Positions 12,797 through 21,744 of a stretch of 64,000 nt of DNA are shown in pieces; position 1 is the stretch's first letter; each line of letters opens with the position of its first letter. Location: positions 176,001-240,000 of the forward strand of contig VCAZ01000012.1 of NCBI GenBank assembly GCA_005784505.1. Direction: 5' to 3'. Under the pieces are notes generated by a model that did no database searches, was not told the origin of the DNA, and worked only from the letters and a program-made list of their open reading frames with translations. Both the position numbers and the translations under genes were made by a program. Source of the DNA: Bagarius yarrelli. Its lineage: Eukaryota; Chordata; Actinopteri; Siluriformes; Sisoridae.

Positions 12797-15700
12797 TTCC
12801 ATCATTACACTAACTGAACATCACTGACGAGTTATTAATTGTCCAGGAATCGGTAATATTTATGATAAAGCTTCATCACATCACATCACAGCTTTACTAT
12901 AACACACACACACACACACACACACACTTTAATATGTTACTGTTTCTACTGTTTCTTCTGGTTCACACATTTTTTTTTAGATGCATTAGGTTAAGTTTTC
13001 TTCTTTCTGCCTATACACAAAGCTCCACCTTTCTGATGTTCTTATCTGTATTTAAATTGTTTAATGCAGGTCGCTCTGTAACCGCGTGCGGTGTCAGCTG
13101 ATCATCATCATGGAACGTTTATAACGAATGTAGCGCCCTGTTAATGGGGAATCGAACAAATCATCAATTTACATTAATAACTAGGAGGGATTTTTAATTT
13201 GAAAGGCAACCCTTTATTATTACATGCAGATATCAGTAAAACAGATTTAACATAAAATATATAAAATATTTCTCTGGCATTGCTGAGATGGCCGCCACAT
13301 ATATGGGAGTGGACTATCTCTGGAACAAGGGCTGCAGTTTGGGGTCCCCTGGCTTAGACGTTCAAGTCTATAACAATCTATTCTATACAATCGAGTTAAT
13401 TTCGATTAAGGAAGATAAAAATGGCCATGATAAGAGATCAGATAGAACTTAATTTATCCTGAAGAATATTCTTTTTCCAGATACCGCTTAACAGAAAAAT
13501 AAATAGAAATAAAATACACTATATATTTAAAAGAAGAATAAGTATACAAACAGAATAATTTTCAGGATAAATAAAAGTTCTCCCTGATTTCAGTGTGTGT
13601 GTGTGTGTGTGTGTGTGTGTCCGCAGGTAGGAAAGGATGTTTTTCTTGCCAGACGTTCAGCAGATTGGAGTGCAGATGGAGGCTGTGCGGAAATCGTGAA
13701 GAATGAGGAACCCAGTATGGTGTCACCACGTGCAGCTCCAGCCATGCCCTGGCATCCGGTTCCCCCACTATAATACACATACACACTGCTCAGTCAGCTG
13801 ATCTGGTTTTTCATGTTTCACTGTTTTACCAAATAAACAGCTTTTTTTTTTTACCTGTCCAGGTGACCTGCACCATCTTATCATTCTGCTCCTGATCCTC
13901 CTGCGGCGTTCGGTCCACCTGGATCCCAGAATCCTCTCTGCTGATAGGCTGCTGACTCTCTTCCTCCTCACTCTCGTCTTCAGACCACTCCTGAAACACA
14001 CACACGTGTGGAATGCTCATGAGTTCATCCCACACACTTCCAGTACTAATGCTTTGCTGTTATTTCATTAATAATGTAATGTTTGATCAGTAATAATAAA
14101 TAAGTAATAATAAATTAAAATCACCATAACTGTGATCAATTTCCAGAATTTAATGATATCTTGATAAATGTATTTAATAATTCATCATAATTTCTTTGGT
14201 TTCACACTGACTCTCGTTTCATAAACACAAATACACATTTGGATGGTATTACTGCCAAAACGATCTTTAGTTTTAGTTTTTAAAAAAAAAAAACATACAC
14301 ATATAAGATCATCAGATTAAAGTCAAAATTACGAGAATAAAGTCGAAATTACGAGAATAAAGTCGGAATTACGAGAATAAATTAAAATTACGAGAATAAA
14401 CTCTAAATTACGAGAATAAAATTTAATTTATGATAATACAGTCGATATTACAAAATAAAGTCTAAATTCTGAGAATTAAACTACGCGAATGAAGTCTAAA
14501 CTACGAAAGTAAAATCGAATTCATTGATAATACAGTCAATGTTACAAGAATAAAGTCTAAATTATAGGAATAAAGTCGAAGTTACGAGAATTAGGTTGAA
14601 ATTACGAGAATAAAGTCATATTATTCTCTTATCATTATTTTTTTAAGGTGGGAGTAAAACTCAGTCAGTCTTTTGGAACTGAAGACTTTATTTTTAAAAA
14701 AGTTAAAAAAGACGAATACAAAGTTTTTCAGTTTCTTTGCAATAAGTTGGTTTCTGTTCTTGCTAAAATTACAGCAGTTTCAATTAATCAGTCATTCACC
14801 AGTTTTTTTTTATTATCTGTCTTAAAGTTCCTATGAGTTAAAATCAACTTAAATGCGTCTTGTGATGTTAACATAAACTGTAATAAACTGTACATAACCT
14901 TACATACACCTACATAACCCTACATAAACCTTACATAAACCTTACATAAACCTACATAAACCTGACATAAACTGTACATAAACCTACATAAACCTACATA
15001 AACCCTACATAAACCTGACATAAACTGTACATAAACCTACATAAACCTTACATAAACCTACATAAACCCTACATAAACCCTACATAAACCTGACATAAAC
15101 TGTACATAAACTGTACATAAACCTACATAAACCTACATAAACCCTACATAAACCCTACATAAACCTGACATAAACCTGACATAAACCTGACATAAACCTG
15201 ACATAAACTGTACATAAACCTACACATAAACTGTACATAAACCTGACATAAACTGACATAAATAAACCTGTACATAAACCTGTACATAAACCTACATAAA
15301 CTGTACATAAACCCTTACATAAATCATAAACCCTACATAAACCTGACATAAACCCTACATAAACCTTACATAAACCTTACATAAACCCTACATAAACCTA
15401 CATAAACCTTACATAAACCTTACATAAACCCTACATAAACCCTACATAAACCCTACATAAACCTTCCCTCACTGACGAGGAGAAATCGGCTATTTACAAT
15501 TCCCAATATCACCAGATTGTTTTCTATAAACTGCTGTTCTACTAACTGGATGAATTCTGACTCTCTGACCAATCAGAATGCAGAGCTCATTATCCTCACC
15601 GGAGTGTCAGGAAACGGCCCCATGTCCTCGTCTTCTCCCTCCATCAGATACTTGGCCCAGTCGAACGTGTCCTTTGTCCCTGCAGAGAGGAAGCCGTTAG

Positions 15701-17124
15701 CGTTCGAGTGGTTAGTTAAGAGCGGCGTTAAGTCTGCATCACTCACCCGTTTCCTTCAGTCGGGGACGCTCGCTGTAACTGACGTTAGACGGAGAATCGG
15801 ATAAAAGGAGCAGCAGGGACAGAATACTGTGATGGACATCAGTCTAAAGGGAGGAAAAAGAAAAAAGATAAGAGATAGTGACAATGTGAGGCTCCACAGC
15901 GGACTGCTGATACACAGGAACTGAGAGGATCATCTCACCATGCAGCCCTCAGTGTGAGGAAGAGGAGAACTCAGGAACTCACTGGTTAACCGCAGCCAGC
16001 TCTCCGCCTTACACACATCAGAGTGCACCATCAGCTTCTCATAAATCCTGGAATCAATCATCATCTTCATCATCATCATCCTCCTCCTCATTCTCTTTAT
16101 AAACCTCATCCTCCACACCACATTCTCAACAACATCTAATTTTCATCACCTTCACTGTCATCATTCTCCTCCTCCTTCTCCTAATCCTCATCAACATCAC
16201 CTTTAAACATATTATTCTCCTCATCTCCATCCTTATTATTATTTTCCTCATTATCATCACCATTATCTATATCATCTTCATCCTCAACCTTATAATTCTC
16301 ATCCTTATAATTCTCATCCTCAACCTTGTTGTCTTTAATCCTCAACATCATCTACCTCCACCTCCTTATCATCGTTCACCTCTTTATCTTCATCATTACC
16401 ACCGCCCTCTTTATCATCTTCATCCTCAACCTTATCTTCCCAATTATTCTCCTCCACATCATCATCATTATCATCACCATTATTCTCATTTCTTTATCCT
16501 AAATGATCTCATCCTCCTCCTCCTTATCTTCCTCATCCTCTTTATCTTTATCCTCATTAGCCTCATCCTCATCCTAAACCTTTTCCTCATCATCCTCTTC
16601 CTCCTCCTCATTATCTTCAGCGGTTTATACCAGCAGTGTTTGGAGGGTGCTGAATTCTCACCCTTTAATGGAGCGCTGCACCGTGTGACTGCTGACATCC
16701 AGAAACCGGTGAAACCTGTTAAAGAGCAGACTTTTCAGTTATTCCTCTATTTATTCATTCATTCACGCTTTCGTTTTTTCACCAAGAAAATTCAGAGGTT
16801 ATAAAGGCGACGTGAAGAATGTTATCCTGCTTACACAGCCAGTGAGGGACTGGGTTTATTACCTGTCTCATGTTAAGTGTGTTAATTACTTTTCTGTATA
16901 ATTTATACTGATTAATATGCTGAGATAAAGTGCTTTTGTTATAAATGTTCATATAACAGGATGAGGGAGTTCCACTGCCTGAAGCCTCACCGGAAATTGG
17001 ACCAGGCGAATTTAAGAGCCAGCTGGAAGTTCTGATCCTCTTCATCCTCAATCCCACTCATGTGCTTGATCAGCTTCTTCACCTCCTGATCCAGATCCTT
17101 CTCAAATTTAGTCCAGTGCGCCAT
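1442..17124 (-). CDS. tubgcp5: tubgcp5, gamma-tubulin complex component 5 (23 exons, complete)
   Basis: Subunit of the gamma-tubulin ring complex, which nucleates microtubules at centrosomes and spindles. Exons on the minus strand, 5' to 3': 17124-16991, 16715-16662, 16047-15939, 15843-15747, 15679-15600, 13990-13855, 13767-13650, 12752-12663, 12561-12468, 10362-10104, 9904-9702, 9611-9496, 8750-8482, 8291-8093, 7682-7494, 7384-7202, 7118-7034, 6949-6829, 5592-5453, 5351-5226, 4621-4533, 4000-3900, 1488-1442. They sum to 3039 nt (1012 residues plus stop), and every junction keeps frame. Human TUBGCP5 is 1024 residues. Diagnostic stretches are DEEDQNFQLALKFAWSNFR near residue 40, SREDSGIQVDRTP near 180, PFRTYQAFVWALYKYF near 355, HRDFWYATYTLYSVSE near 505, QHTMVSFLKPVLKQIIMAGK near 545, FLNVQLQEAVGQ near 760, HRMFLLRVKLMHFVNSLHNY near 875 and ESLALSLMAGFEQC at the end. 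The N-terminal and C-terminal GCP (GRIP1/GRIP2) domains fall at roughly 270-700 and 715-1000. A serine run lies near residue 340. The start is the only ATG giving the conserved N-terminus. All splice sites are GT-AG except intron 7 (GC-AG). No stop or frameshift interrupts it. Confidence 0.96.
2176..3810. repeat. 37-bp minisatellite filling tubgcp5 intron 22
   Basis: About 40 tandem copies of a 37-bp unit built from GAACCGGACCGAACCATTTT followed by AAACCAGCTTTACTATA. The first third (2176-2520) is nearly perfect. The middle is degenerate with indels, and variants (CGGACTAAACC, AACCCGGTTACT) dominate 2750-3480. Cleaner copies return at 3480-3790. The array makes up two thirds of the last intron (1489-3899). 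Confidence 0.95.
4655..5185. repeat. purine-rich GAT/GAG imperfect repeat in tubgcp5 intron 20
   Basis: Almost the whole of intron 20 (4622-5225) is imperfect GATGAGGATGAAGA-type repeat on the plus strand, so the pre-mRNA strand is a long CATCCTCTTC-rich tract. Several open frames on both strands arise from the lack of stop triplets and are not genes. Confidence 0.85.
6479..6750. mobile_element. MITE with 26-nt terminal inverted repeats
   Basis: A 272-bp segment in tubgcp5 intron 18 begins ATGCCGTGTTTACACTAAAC and ends with the inverted partner GTTTAGTGTGAACGCAGCAT, flanked by TA on both sides. It has no coding capacity and is AT-rich inside. The TA flank suits a Tc1/mariner-type or PIF-Harbinger-type non-autonomous element; the superfamily is not settled. 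Confidence 0.65.
10823..11830. repeat. 22-bp minisatellite in tubgcp5 intron 9
   Basis: About 45 imperfect copies of a 22-bp unit, ATTAATATAGGACAAATTAC plus AG, with ATTGGACAAATCTCAG and TTGCTCAAATCTC variants that alternate in blocks. The array lies entirely within intron 9 (10363-12467). Confidence 0.95.
11968..12140 (-). mobile_element. tRNA-derived fish SINE (V-SINE-like), tubgcp5 intron 9
   Basis: Read on the minus strand it has a degraded tRNA head (GCGCAGTGGTTAAGAGCTTG, then a B-box relic), the CTGCCGGGGGGCCCCTGAGC-type body and a conserved 3' block GGATAAGGATGTCTGCCAAA. Both halves are diverged. At least a dozen relatives lie elsewhere in the window. Confidence 0.8.
12753..13649 (-). 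other. tubgcp5: tubgcp5 intron 7, apparent GC-AG intron
   Basis: Exon 7 ends ...AACGTCTG and the intron begins GCAAGA. The acceptor is GCGCAG at 12758-12753. Only this junction rebuilds the conserved V-W-D-Q reading (TG|G GAT), and no GT donor nearby fits. A minor share of U2-type introns use GC donors. The intron contains three (CA/TG) tracts (12765-12794, 12902-12926, 13593-13620) and no visible gene. Confidence 0.8.
14317..14625. repeat. 20-bp minisatellite in tubgcp5 intron 5
   Basis: About 15 copies of AAATTACGAGAATAAAGTCG, degenerate in the centre (14410-14560) and cleaner at both ends. Confidence 0.9.
14880..15470. repeat. 11-12-bp minisatellite in tubgcp5 intron 5
   Basis: Roughly 50 copies of CCTACATAAA(C) with TTACATAAAC, TGACATAAAC and TGTACATAAAC variants. 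Two different arrays therefore share one intron (13991-15599). The small open frame on the minus strand here is a product of the period. Confidence 0.95.
16048..16640. repeat. CATC/CCTC pyrimidine-rich repeat in tubgcp5 intron 2
   Basis: Imperfect TCATCATCCTCCTCATC-type sequence fills nearly all of intron 2 (16048-16661) on the plus strand. The pre-mRNA strand is purine-rich (GATGAGGATGAG), the reverse polarity of the intron 20 tract. Confidence 0.85.
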
Positions 17125-17168
17125 CCTGGAGCTCTCGGGCCGTATTTGTGTGTGTTAGTTTAAAAGCA

Positions 17169-17233
<65 letters not shown>

Positions 17234-17480
17234 TCTATTACATTAAACCCTGCTAAACTACTAGCATTCAGAGAAATCCGCCATTTACCGTTCAACGCAG
17301 ATTTAGCTTTTATTACGCTAGCACAGTCTCTTACACTCAACTTTAACACATATTTCAGGAGTCGGAAATGTCGAACAGTTTATTTTTTCCGTCCGTTTTG
17401 ATTATAAACTTAAATTACACTACACAGACGTCTAAATAAATGAGTGCTGCCATTTTGGCGCTTCGGTTGTTGTGATGCTG
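17125..17480 (-). promoter_or_regulatory. tubgcp5: tubgcp5 5' leader and promoter region
   Basis: Upstream of the ATG lies a (CA/TG) microsatellite at 17169-17231. Then at 17461-17449 the gene strand reads GCGCCAAAATGGC, a combined E2F-like (GCGCCAAAA) and YY1-like (AAAATGGC) site of the type seen at TATA-less housekeeping starts. No TATA box is evident. Transcription probably begins near 17440-17480, which would place the CA tract inside the 5' UTR or a leader intron. Inference from motifs only. Confidence 0.4.
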
Positions 17481-17509
17481 CTTCTGTGGTGACACCCGTA
17501 GAGGACTAA

Positions 17510-17690
17510 AGCGCATTATCGCCCTCTAGTGGAAAAGTGCTTTATTAACAGATCATTCTCGCCCTCTAGTGGAAAAGTGGTTTATTAACAGATCATTATC
17601 GCCCTCTAGTGGAAAAGTGCTTTATTAACAGATCATTATCGCCCTCTAGTGGAAAATTGCTTTATTAACAGATCATTATCGCCCTCTATT
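17510..17690. repeat. 40-bp minisatellite, left part (CTCF-like core in each unit)
   Basis: Four and a half copies of a 40-bp unit: GCCCTCTAGTGGAAAAGTGC then TTTATTAACAGATCATTATC. The CGCCCTCTAGTGG core starts at 17520, 17560, 17600 and 17640, and a broken one is at 17680. Read on the minus strand the core is CCACTAGAGGGCG, close to the CTCF consensus. The array breaks off at the interspersed repeat and resumes after it. Confidence 0.9.
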
Positions 17691-17954
17691 TCAATTCAAT
17701 TCAATTCAATTCAGTTTTATTTGTTTGGCGCTTTTTACAATGGTGATTGTCACAAAGCAGCTTTACACAATTGAAGAAATTATGAGATAAAATGAAACAG
17801 AAATCAGTTTGTCCCTGATGAGCAGGCCGGGGGTGACGGTGGCAAGGAAAAACTCCTTGAGATGGAAATAGGAAGAAACCTTAAGAGGAACCAGACTCAA
17901 CAGAGAACCCATCCTCATTTGGGTGAAAACAGGTAGCAGGGATTATGTGGTTAC

Positions 17955-18012
<58 letters not shown>

Positions 18013-18211
18013 CAACTTAAATCATTAGTCCAGAACAGCTGGAACTTCTTATATGGCAGAGTGGGACGTCCTTGGTCACCCTGGTGATGTATCATCCGCT
18101 GGGGCAGGTCACAGGGAAGGGTCCCACAGGACCGGGTGGAGATGGGGTCTGGATCACCGGCAGCTACGTTGTGGCGTATGTAACTCAACGGTGAGAGAGA
18201 GAGAGAGAGAG

Positions 18212-18243
<32 letters not shown>

Positions 18244-18379
18244 AGGAGAGATAGAGAGAAAGAGAGATGAGAGAGAAAAGAGAGAGAGAGAGAGAAAGAG
18301 AAGAAGACGAGAAAGAGAGAGAAAGAGAGAGAAGAAAGAGAGAAAGAGAGAAAGAGAGAGATAGAGATAGAGAAAGAGA

Positions 18380-18410
<31 letters not shown>

Positions 18411-18818
18411 AAAAGAAGGAAAACGTTAAGTGACAATGTAATCACACGGTTTGAAGTGATTAAGTGAATAATGTAGAGTAAAGCTGGGACTCCGGTGAGA
18501 CTAACTCTAACAGGAGAACCAGAGGGAAACACAGACATGAGGGCTCCCTGATATGTTAAGCAACCAGCCGCTCTCATCATCAACACCGTGATCAATAAGA
18601 GAGGGGAAGACATCTAACATCCCATAATACTCAACACCCATGAGTCCCCCAGATCTGCTCCTTTATCTAAGGGGAATCAAATACAAAAGGCTTGATTAAA
18701 TAAGTATGTTTTTAAACACTGAGACTGTGTCTGATTCTCGAACATACATAGGGAGGTTATAACATAGCATTGGGGCCCTGTAGGAAAAGGCTCCGCCCCC
18801 TGCTGTAGTTTTTATAAA
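17691..18818 (+). mobile_element. 1.1-kb fish interspersed repeat inserted in the minisatellite
   Basis: Begins with the TTCAATTCAATTCAATTCAG head and TTATTTGTTTGGCGCTTTTT, then GGCAAGGAAAAACTCC and AGGAACCAGACTCAACAG. It ends near GGGGCCCTGTAGGAAAAGGC and CTCCGCCCCCTGCTGTAG. This order matches a widespread fish repeat I recognise but cannot name formally. It carries internal (TG) at 17958-18010 and (GA) at 18191-18416 expansions. Flanking minisatellite units show it landed inside the array. Confidence 0.7.
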
Positions 18819-18960
18819 AGTGGAAAAGTGAGTTTATTAACAGTTCATTATCGCCCTCTAGCGGAAAACTGATTTGTTTACAGGTCATTATCGCCCCCCT
18901 ATCGGTACGGAGGTTTATTATCAGATAATTATTGCCTTCTAGCGGAACGGAGGTTATCGT
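18819..18960. repeat. 40-bp minisatellite, right part
   Basis: The 40-bp array resumes with AAGTGGAAAAGTGAGTTTAT and three more diverged cores near 18852, 18891 and 18931 (CGCCCTCTAGCGG, CGCCCCCCTATCGG, TGCCTTCTAGCGG). Confidence 0.8.
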
Positions 18961-19416
18961 AATAATTTAGCTCTATCGCAGTAGTTTAGTGGGGTTTAGA
19001 ATTCAACAATAAAATTTCGTTTGACTAAACAATTATTTATTTTTAAGACATTTATAAACTGTTAAAAAGTCATACCTTTTTTTATTTCTATATGTATAGC
19101 TGAACTTTGGTTTTTAATTATATTTTATGTATATTTTTTACGTCAGTGAAAACATTTTCCTGCACGTCGTGCATTTCATGGTTGTGTATGTGATTAAACT
19201 AAAAATTAGGAACAAATGATTTTTAAATGACTTTCTTTCACAACCGATTTTCTTTACACACAACAGAAAAAGACGGAGTTAGCAACCTGCATCTTTTTAA
19301 TGATAATAAGTTAAATAAATAAAATAAATCTGGGTGAAACTGTATTGCAAATCAATGTTAGGCATGAAATTGATTAACTAATTCGAGTGTGTTAACGGAT
19401 GCGGTGGTTTTTTCTA

Positions 19417-19429
19417 CCACCAGAGGGCG
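19417..19429 (+). promoter_or_regulatory. CTCF-like motif upstream of chst7
   Basis: CCACCAGAGGGCG on the plus strand is the best CTCF-core match in the window. It is oriented opposite to the minus-strand motifs in the 17.5-18.9 kb array and lies 200 bp upstream of the chst7 start codon. Confidence 0.45.
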
Positions 19430-19450
19430 TCTTTGTTAAAGTTATTAACG

Positions 19451-19506
19451 TGACGTCTTGTTGTTAATAGGCGTGTTTTTAAAACATTTCCACGCCTACA
19501 TAAAAT
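19451..19506 (+). promoter_or_regulatory. chst7: chst7 core promoter candidates
   Basis: A CRE-like TGACGTC lies at 19451-19457. A 7-nt inverted repeat AGGCGTG (19469-19475) / CACGCCT (19491-19497) follows, and then an ATAAAAT TATA-like box at 19500-19506. The TATA position predicts a start near 19530-19535, giving a leader of about 90 nt that is almost all purine on the sense strand. Motif evidence only. Confidence 0.4.
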
Positions 19507-19619
19507 CTGTCCAGGTTCTAGCGGGAGAGAAAGTGTTTGTGTAGCGAGTGGTGTTAAAGCTAGAAGAGAGGAAAGAAGGAGAGGAAGAAGGGAGGAGGAA
19601 GGAGAGAAGGGAAGGGGAG

Positions 19620-20882
19620 ATGAAGCGGCGGCTGCAGAAGAAGTATATCCTTCTGATCCTCGGCTATTCCGTGGTCCTGCTCCTCATCCCGTACGTGTTG
19701 GACCTCCACAGCAGGTCTGCTCAGGTGCGTCATGGAGCTCAGGAGCTCCGGCAGCAGCAGCAGCAGCAGCAGCAACAGAGGTGTCCGGATCTGGAGAACA
19801 GCATGGCGCTGTGGAACGCCACCGAACCGGCAGACTCGAGCGCAGGAAACAGCAACCGCACCAAGACGCACATCTATCTCCACACCACATGGAGAACAGG
19901 CTCGTCTTTCCTAGGGGAGCTTTTTAACCAGCACCCGGATGTGTTCTACCTGTACGAGCCGATGTGGAACATGTGGCAGGCGCTGTACCCGGGGGACGCG
20001 GGGAGTCTGCAGGGCGCAGTGCGCGACATGATGAACTCTCTGTTCCGCTGCGACTTCTCCGTGCTCAGGCTGTACGCGGGCTCATCCAACATCAGCACCT
20101 CGTTCATCTTCGGGTGGAAGACTAATAAGGTGATCTGTTCGCAGCCCCTCTGTGCGGCGTACGATAAACAGCAGGTAGGACTCGTCCAAGAAGGCGTATG
20201 CGCCAAGTGCGCGCCCAAAGACATCCGCGAGCTGGAGAGGGAGTGTAAGAAATATCCCGTGGTGGTCATTAAGGATGTGAGAGTGTTAGATTTGGGAGTG
20301 CTGGTACCAATGATGAGAGACCCTACCCTCAATTTACAGATCGTCCAGCTCTTCAGGGATCCCCGAGCTGTACACAACTCCAGGCTGAAGTCCAAGCTGG
20401 CTCTGGTACGAGAAAGCATCCAGGTTCTCCGGAGCAAGAAGCAGAGCGACAAGTACAAGCGCCTGCTCTCACCTGGGAACCGAATAAACCGCGCCGAGAG
20501 CTACGTATCAGGCGCCATGGAGCTCATCTGTGACCACTGGCTCAGAGACATGCTCCTGGTCAACGGTGCACCTCCATGGCTGAAGCGCAACTATCTGCAG
20601 ATCCGCTACGAGGACCTGGTGCTACATCCCGTCAACGAGCTACAGCGACTTTACCGCTTCGCCAACCTGAACATGTCTCCACAGCTGGAGAAGTTTGTGA
20701 TGAACATGACACGAGGGCAGGGATACTCCTCAGACCGGCCTTTTCTGATCTCAGCCAGGGACGCCAAGGAGGCTATCTTCGCCTGGAGAGAAAGACTGAG
20801 CGTGGAACAGGTGGGGCAGGTAGAGGCTTACTGCAGCGAAGTGATGCGACACCTGGGGTACGAGAAGAGGAACCTGAAGTAG
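19620..20882 (+). CDS. chst7: chst7, carbohydrate (GlcNAc/GalNAc 6-O) sulfotransferase 7
   Basis: Type II Golgi enzyme that transfers sulfate from PAPS to the 6-O position of N-acetylhexosamines in chondroitin and related glycans. It has 420 residues in one exon (human CHST7 486, with longer GC-rich spacers). A basic cytoplasmic tail (1-8) is followed by a membrane anchor at about 9-27, then a stem with nine glutamines at 45-53. The 5'-phosphosulfate loop R-T-G-S-S-F is at 92-97, in the CHST7-type context WRTGSSFLGELFNQHPDVFY, and the 3'-phosphate loop starts at R246 (RDPRAVHNS). Other family-specific stretches are YPVVVIKDVRVLDLGVLVP and SARDAKEAIFAWRERLS. Several N-glycosylation sequons are present. 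Start choice: a TAG lies in frame at 19542-19544 and 19620 is the first in-frame ATG; codons upstream of it are leader. It lies tail to tail with slc9a7, as in human Xp11.3. Confidence 0.95.
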   Translation: MKRRLQKKYILLILGYSVVLLLIPYVLDLHSRSAQVRHGAQELRQQQQQQQQQRCPDLENSMALWNATEPADSSAGNSNRTKTHIYLHTTWRTGSSFLGELFNQHPDVFYLYEPMWNMWQALYPGDAGSLQGAVRDMMNSLFRCDFSVLRLYAGSSNISTSFIFGWKTNKVICSQPLCAAYDKQQVGLVQEGVCAKCAPKDIRELERECKKYPVVVIKDVRVLDLGVLVPMMRDPTLNLQIVQLFRDPRAVHNSRLKSKLALVRESIQVLRSKKQSDKYKRLLSPGNRINRAESYVSGAMELICDHWLRDMLLVNGAPPWLKRNYLQIRYEDLVLHPVNELQRLYRFANLNMSPQLEKFVMNMTRGQGYSSDRPFLISARDAKEAIFAWRERLSVEQVGQVEAYCSEVMRHLGYEKRNLK

Positions 20883-21037
20883 AGCAACAGTAAGAGAGCT
20901 TTATCCTAACACTAATCCCAACCTCTAAACTTAGTAAAATAAGCTTAATGCATAAAAAATAGAGTCAGCTTAAGTTTAACTAATCCTCCATGTCTTTAGG
21001 TGCCTCCTCTGCTGGTTTTTTTTTTGACAATGATCAG

Positions 21038-21230
21038 TGTTGATTCAGTGGTTAAGGTGTTGGTGTTGGGCTGCTAATTGAAAGATCAAGGTTCGATTAC
21101 CAACACCACCAAGTTACCACTGCCGGGCCCCTAAATAAGACCCTTAACCCCTAACTGTTCAGTTGTATAGAAGAGATAAATGTAAGTCGCTCTGAATAAG
21201 GACGTCTGCACAAATGGTGTAAATGTAATG
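21038..21230 (+). mobile_element. tRNA-derived SINE (V-SINE-like), sense copy
   Basis: tRNA-like head with A-box region (TCAGTGGTTAAGGTGTTGG) and B-box (AAGGTTCGATTACC), body CACTGCCGGGCCCC, and 3' block TAAGTCGCTCTGAATAAGG followed by a GTAAATGTAATG tail. It is nearly full length. Confidence 0.85.
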
Positions 21231-21241
21231 AATTAAAAAAC

Positions 21242-21540
21242 GGTAGCTCAGTGTTAAGGTGCTGGAGTGCTGATCTGAAGGTCATAGGTTCAGTTCTCAG
21301 GTGTATCCATGACATTTCATGTCTGGCTTTTTCCCAGACGCCCTTATCCAGAGCGACTTACTTATTTAATCAATTCTTGAGCAGTTGAGTGTTAAGGGCC
21401 TTGTTCAGGGGCCCAGCACTGGCAGTTTGGTGGTGCTGAGAATTGATCTTCTGAACAGCAGACCAACATCTGCTGACCGCTGAGCATTTAACTGTAAGTT
21501 GCTCTGAATGAAGTCGTCCACTAAATGGCGTAAACGTAAC
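21242..21540. mobile_element. nested SINEs in opposite orientation
   Basis: A plus-strand SINE head (21242-21306, GTAGCTCAGTGTTAAGGTGC, B-box GGTTCAGTTCTC) is interrupted by a minus-strand SINE (about 21312-21484: CAGACGCCCTTATCCAGAGC at its left end, GGGCCTTGTTCAGGGGCCC in the body). The plus-strand tail then resumes at 21487-21540 (GTAAGTTGCTCTGAATGAAG). One copy inserted into another. Confidence 0.75.
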
Positions 21541-21699
21541 AAACTTCAGGTCAGAGTTTTTCTTTATTTTTAATTTATAGCTTAATTTAATGATACAAAC
21601 GTCTACAAACCAGTTTATACATATTTTTACTTCCTTTTTTTTACATTTTCTCATTATTTTAAAGTTAAACCAAAAAACATTTTCTTTCTGTAGCCATTA

Positions 21700-21705
21700 A
21701 ATAAA
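21700..21705 (+). terminator. chst7: chst7 polyadenylation signal AATAAA
   Basis: First canonical hexamer downstream of the chst7 stop codon, in AT-rich DNA just after the SINE cluster. Confidence 0.45.
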
Positions 21706-21744
21706 CATTGACATAAAATGAATACAATCTCCTTACTTCAGGAA

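Larger units (their letters stand above)
20883..21720 (+). other. chst7: chst7 3' UTR containing SINEs
   Basis: The first canonical AATAAA after the stop is at 21700-21705, preceding a CA cleavage context near 21720. A 3' UTR of about 840 nt would include the SINE copies at 21038-21230 and 21242-21540. The extent is inferred from the hexamer; an earlier non-canonical site is possible. Confidence 0.45.

Noticed and set aside
18053..18613. open frames rich in R-E (plus) and S-L (minus)
   Set aside because: Products of the (GA)n tract at 18191-18416; no conserved protein.
19548..19619. 24-codon N-terminal extension of chst7 beginning at GTG
   Set aside because: GTG starts are not expected here. 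The residues are low-complexity purine translation, and the first in-frame ATG at 19620 leads directly to a membrane anchor after an upstream in-frame stop.
19946..20458. 170-codon frame antisense to chst7
   Set aside because: Mirror frame of a real GC-rich coding exon; the plus-strand frame carries all sulfotransferase motifs.
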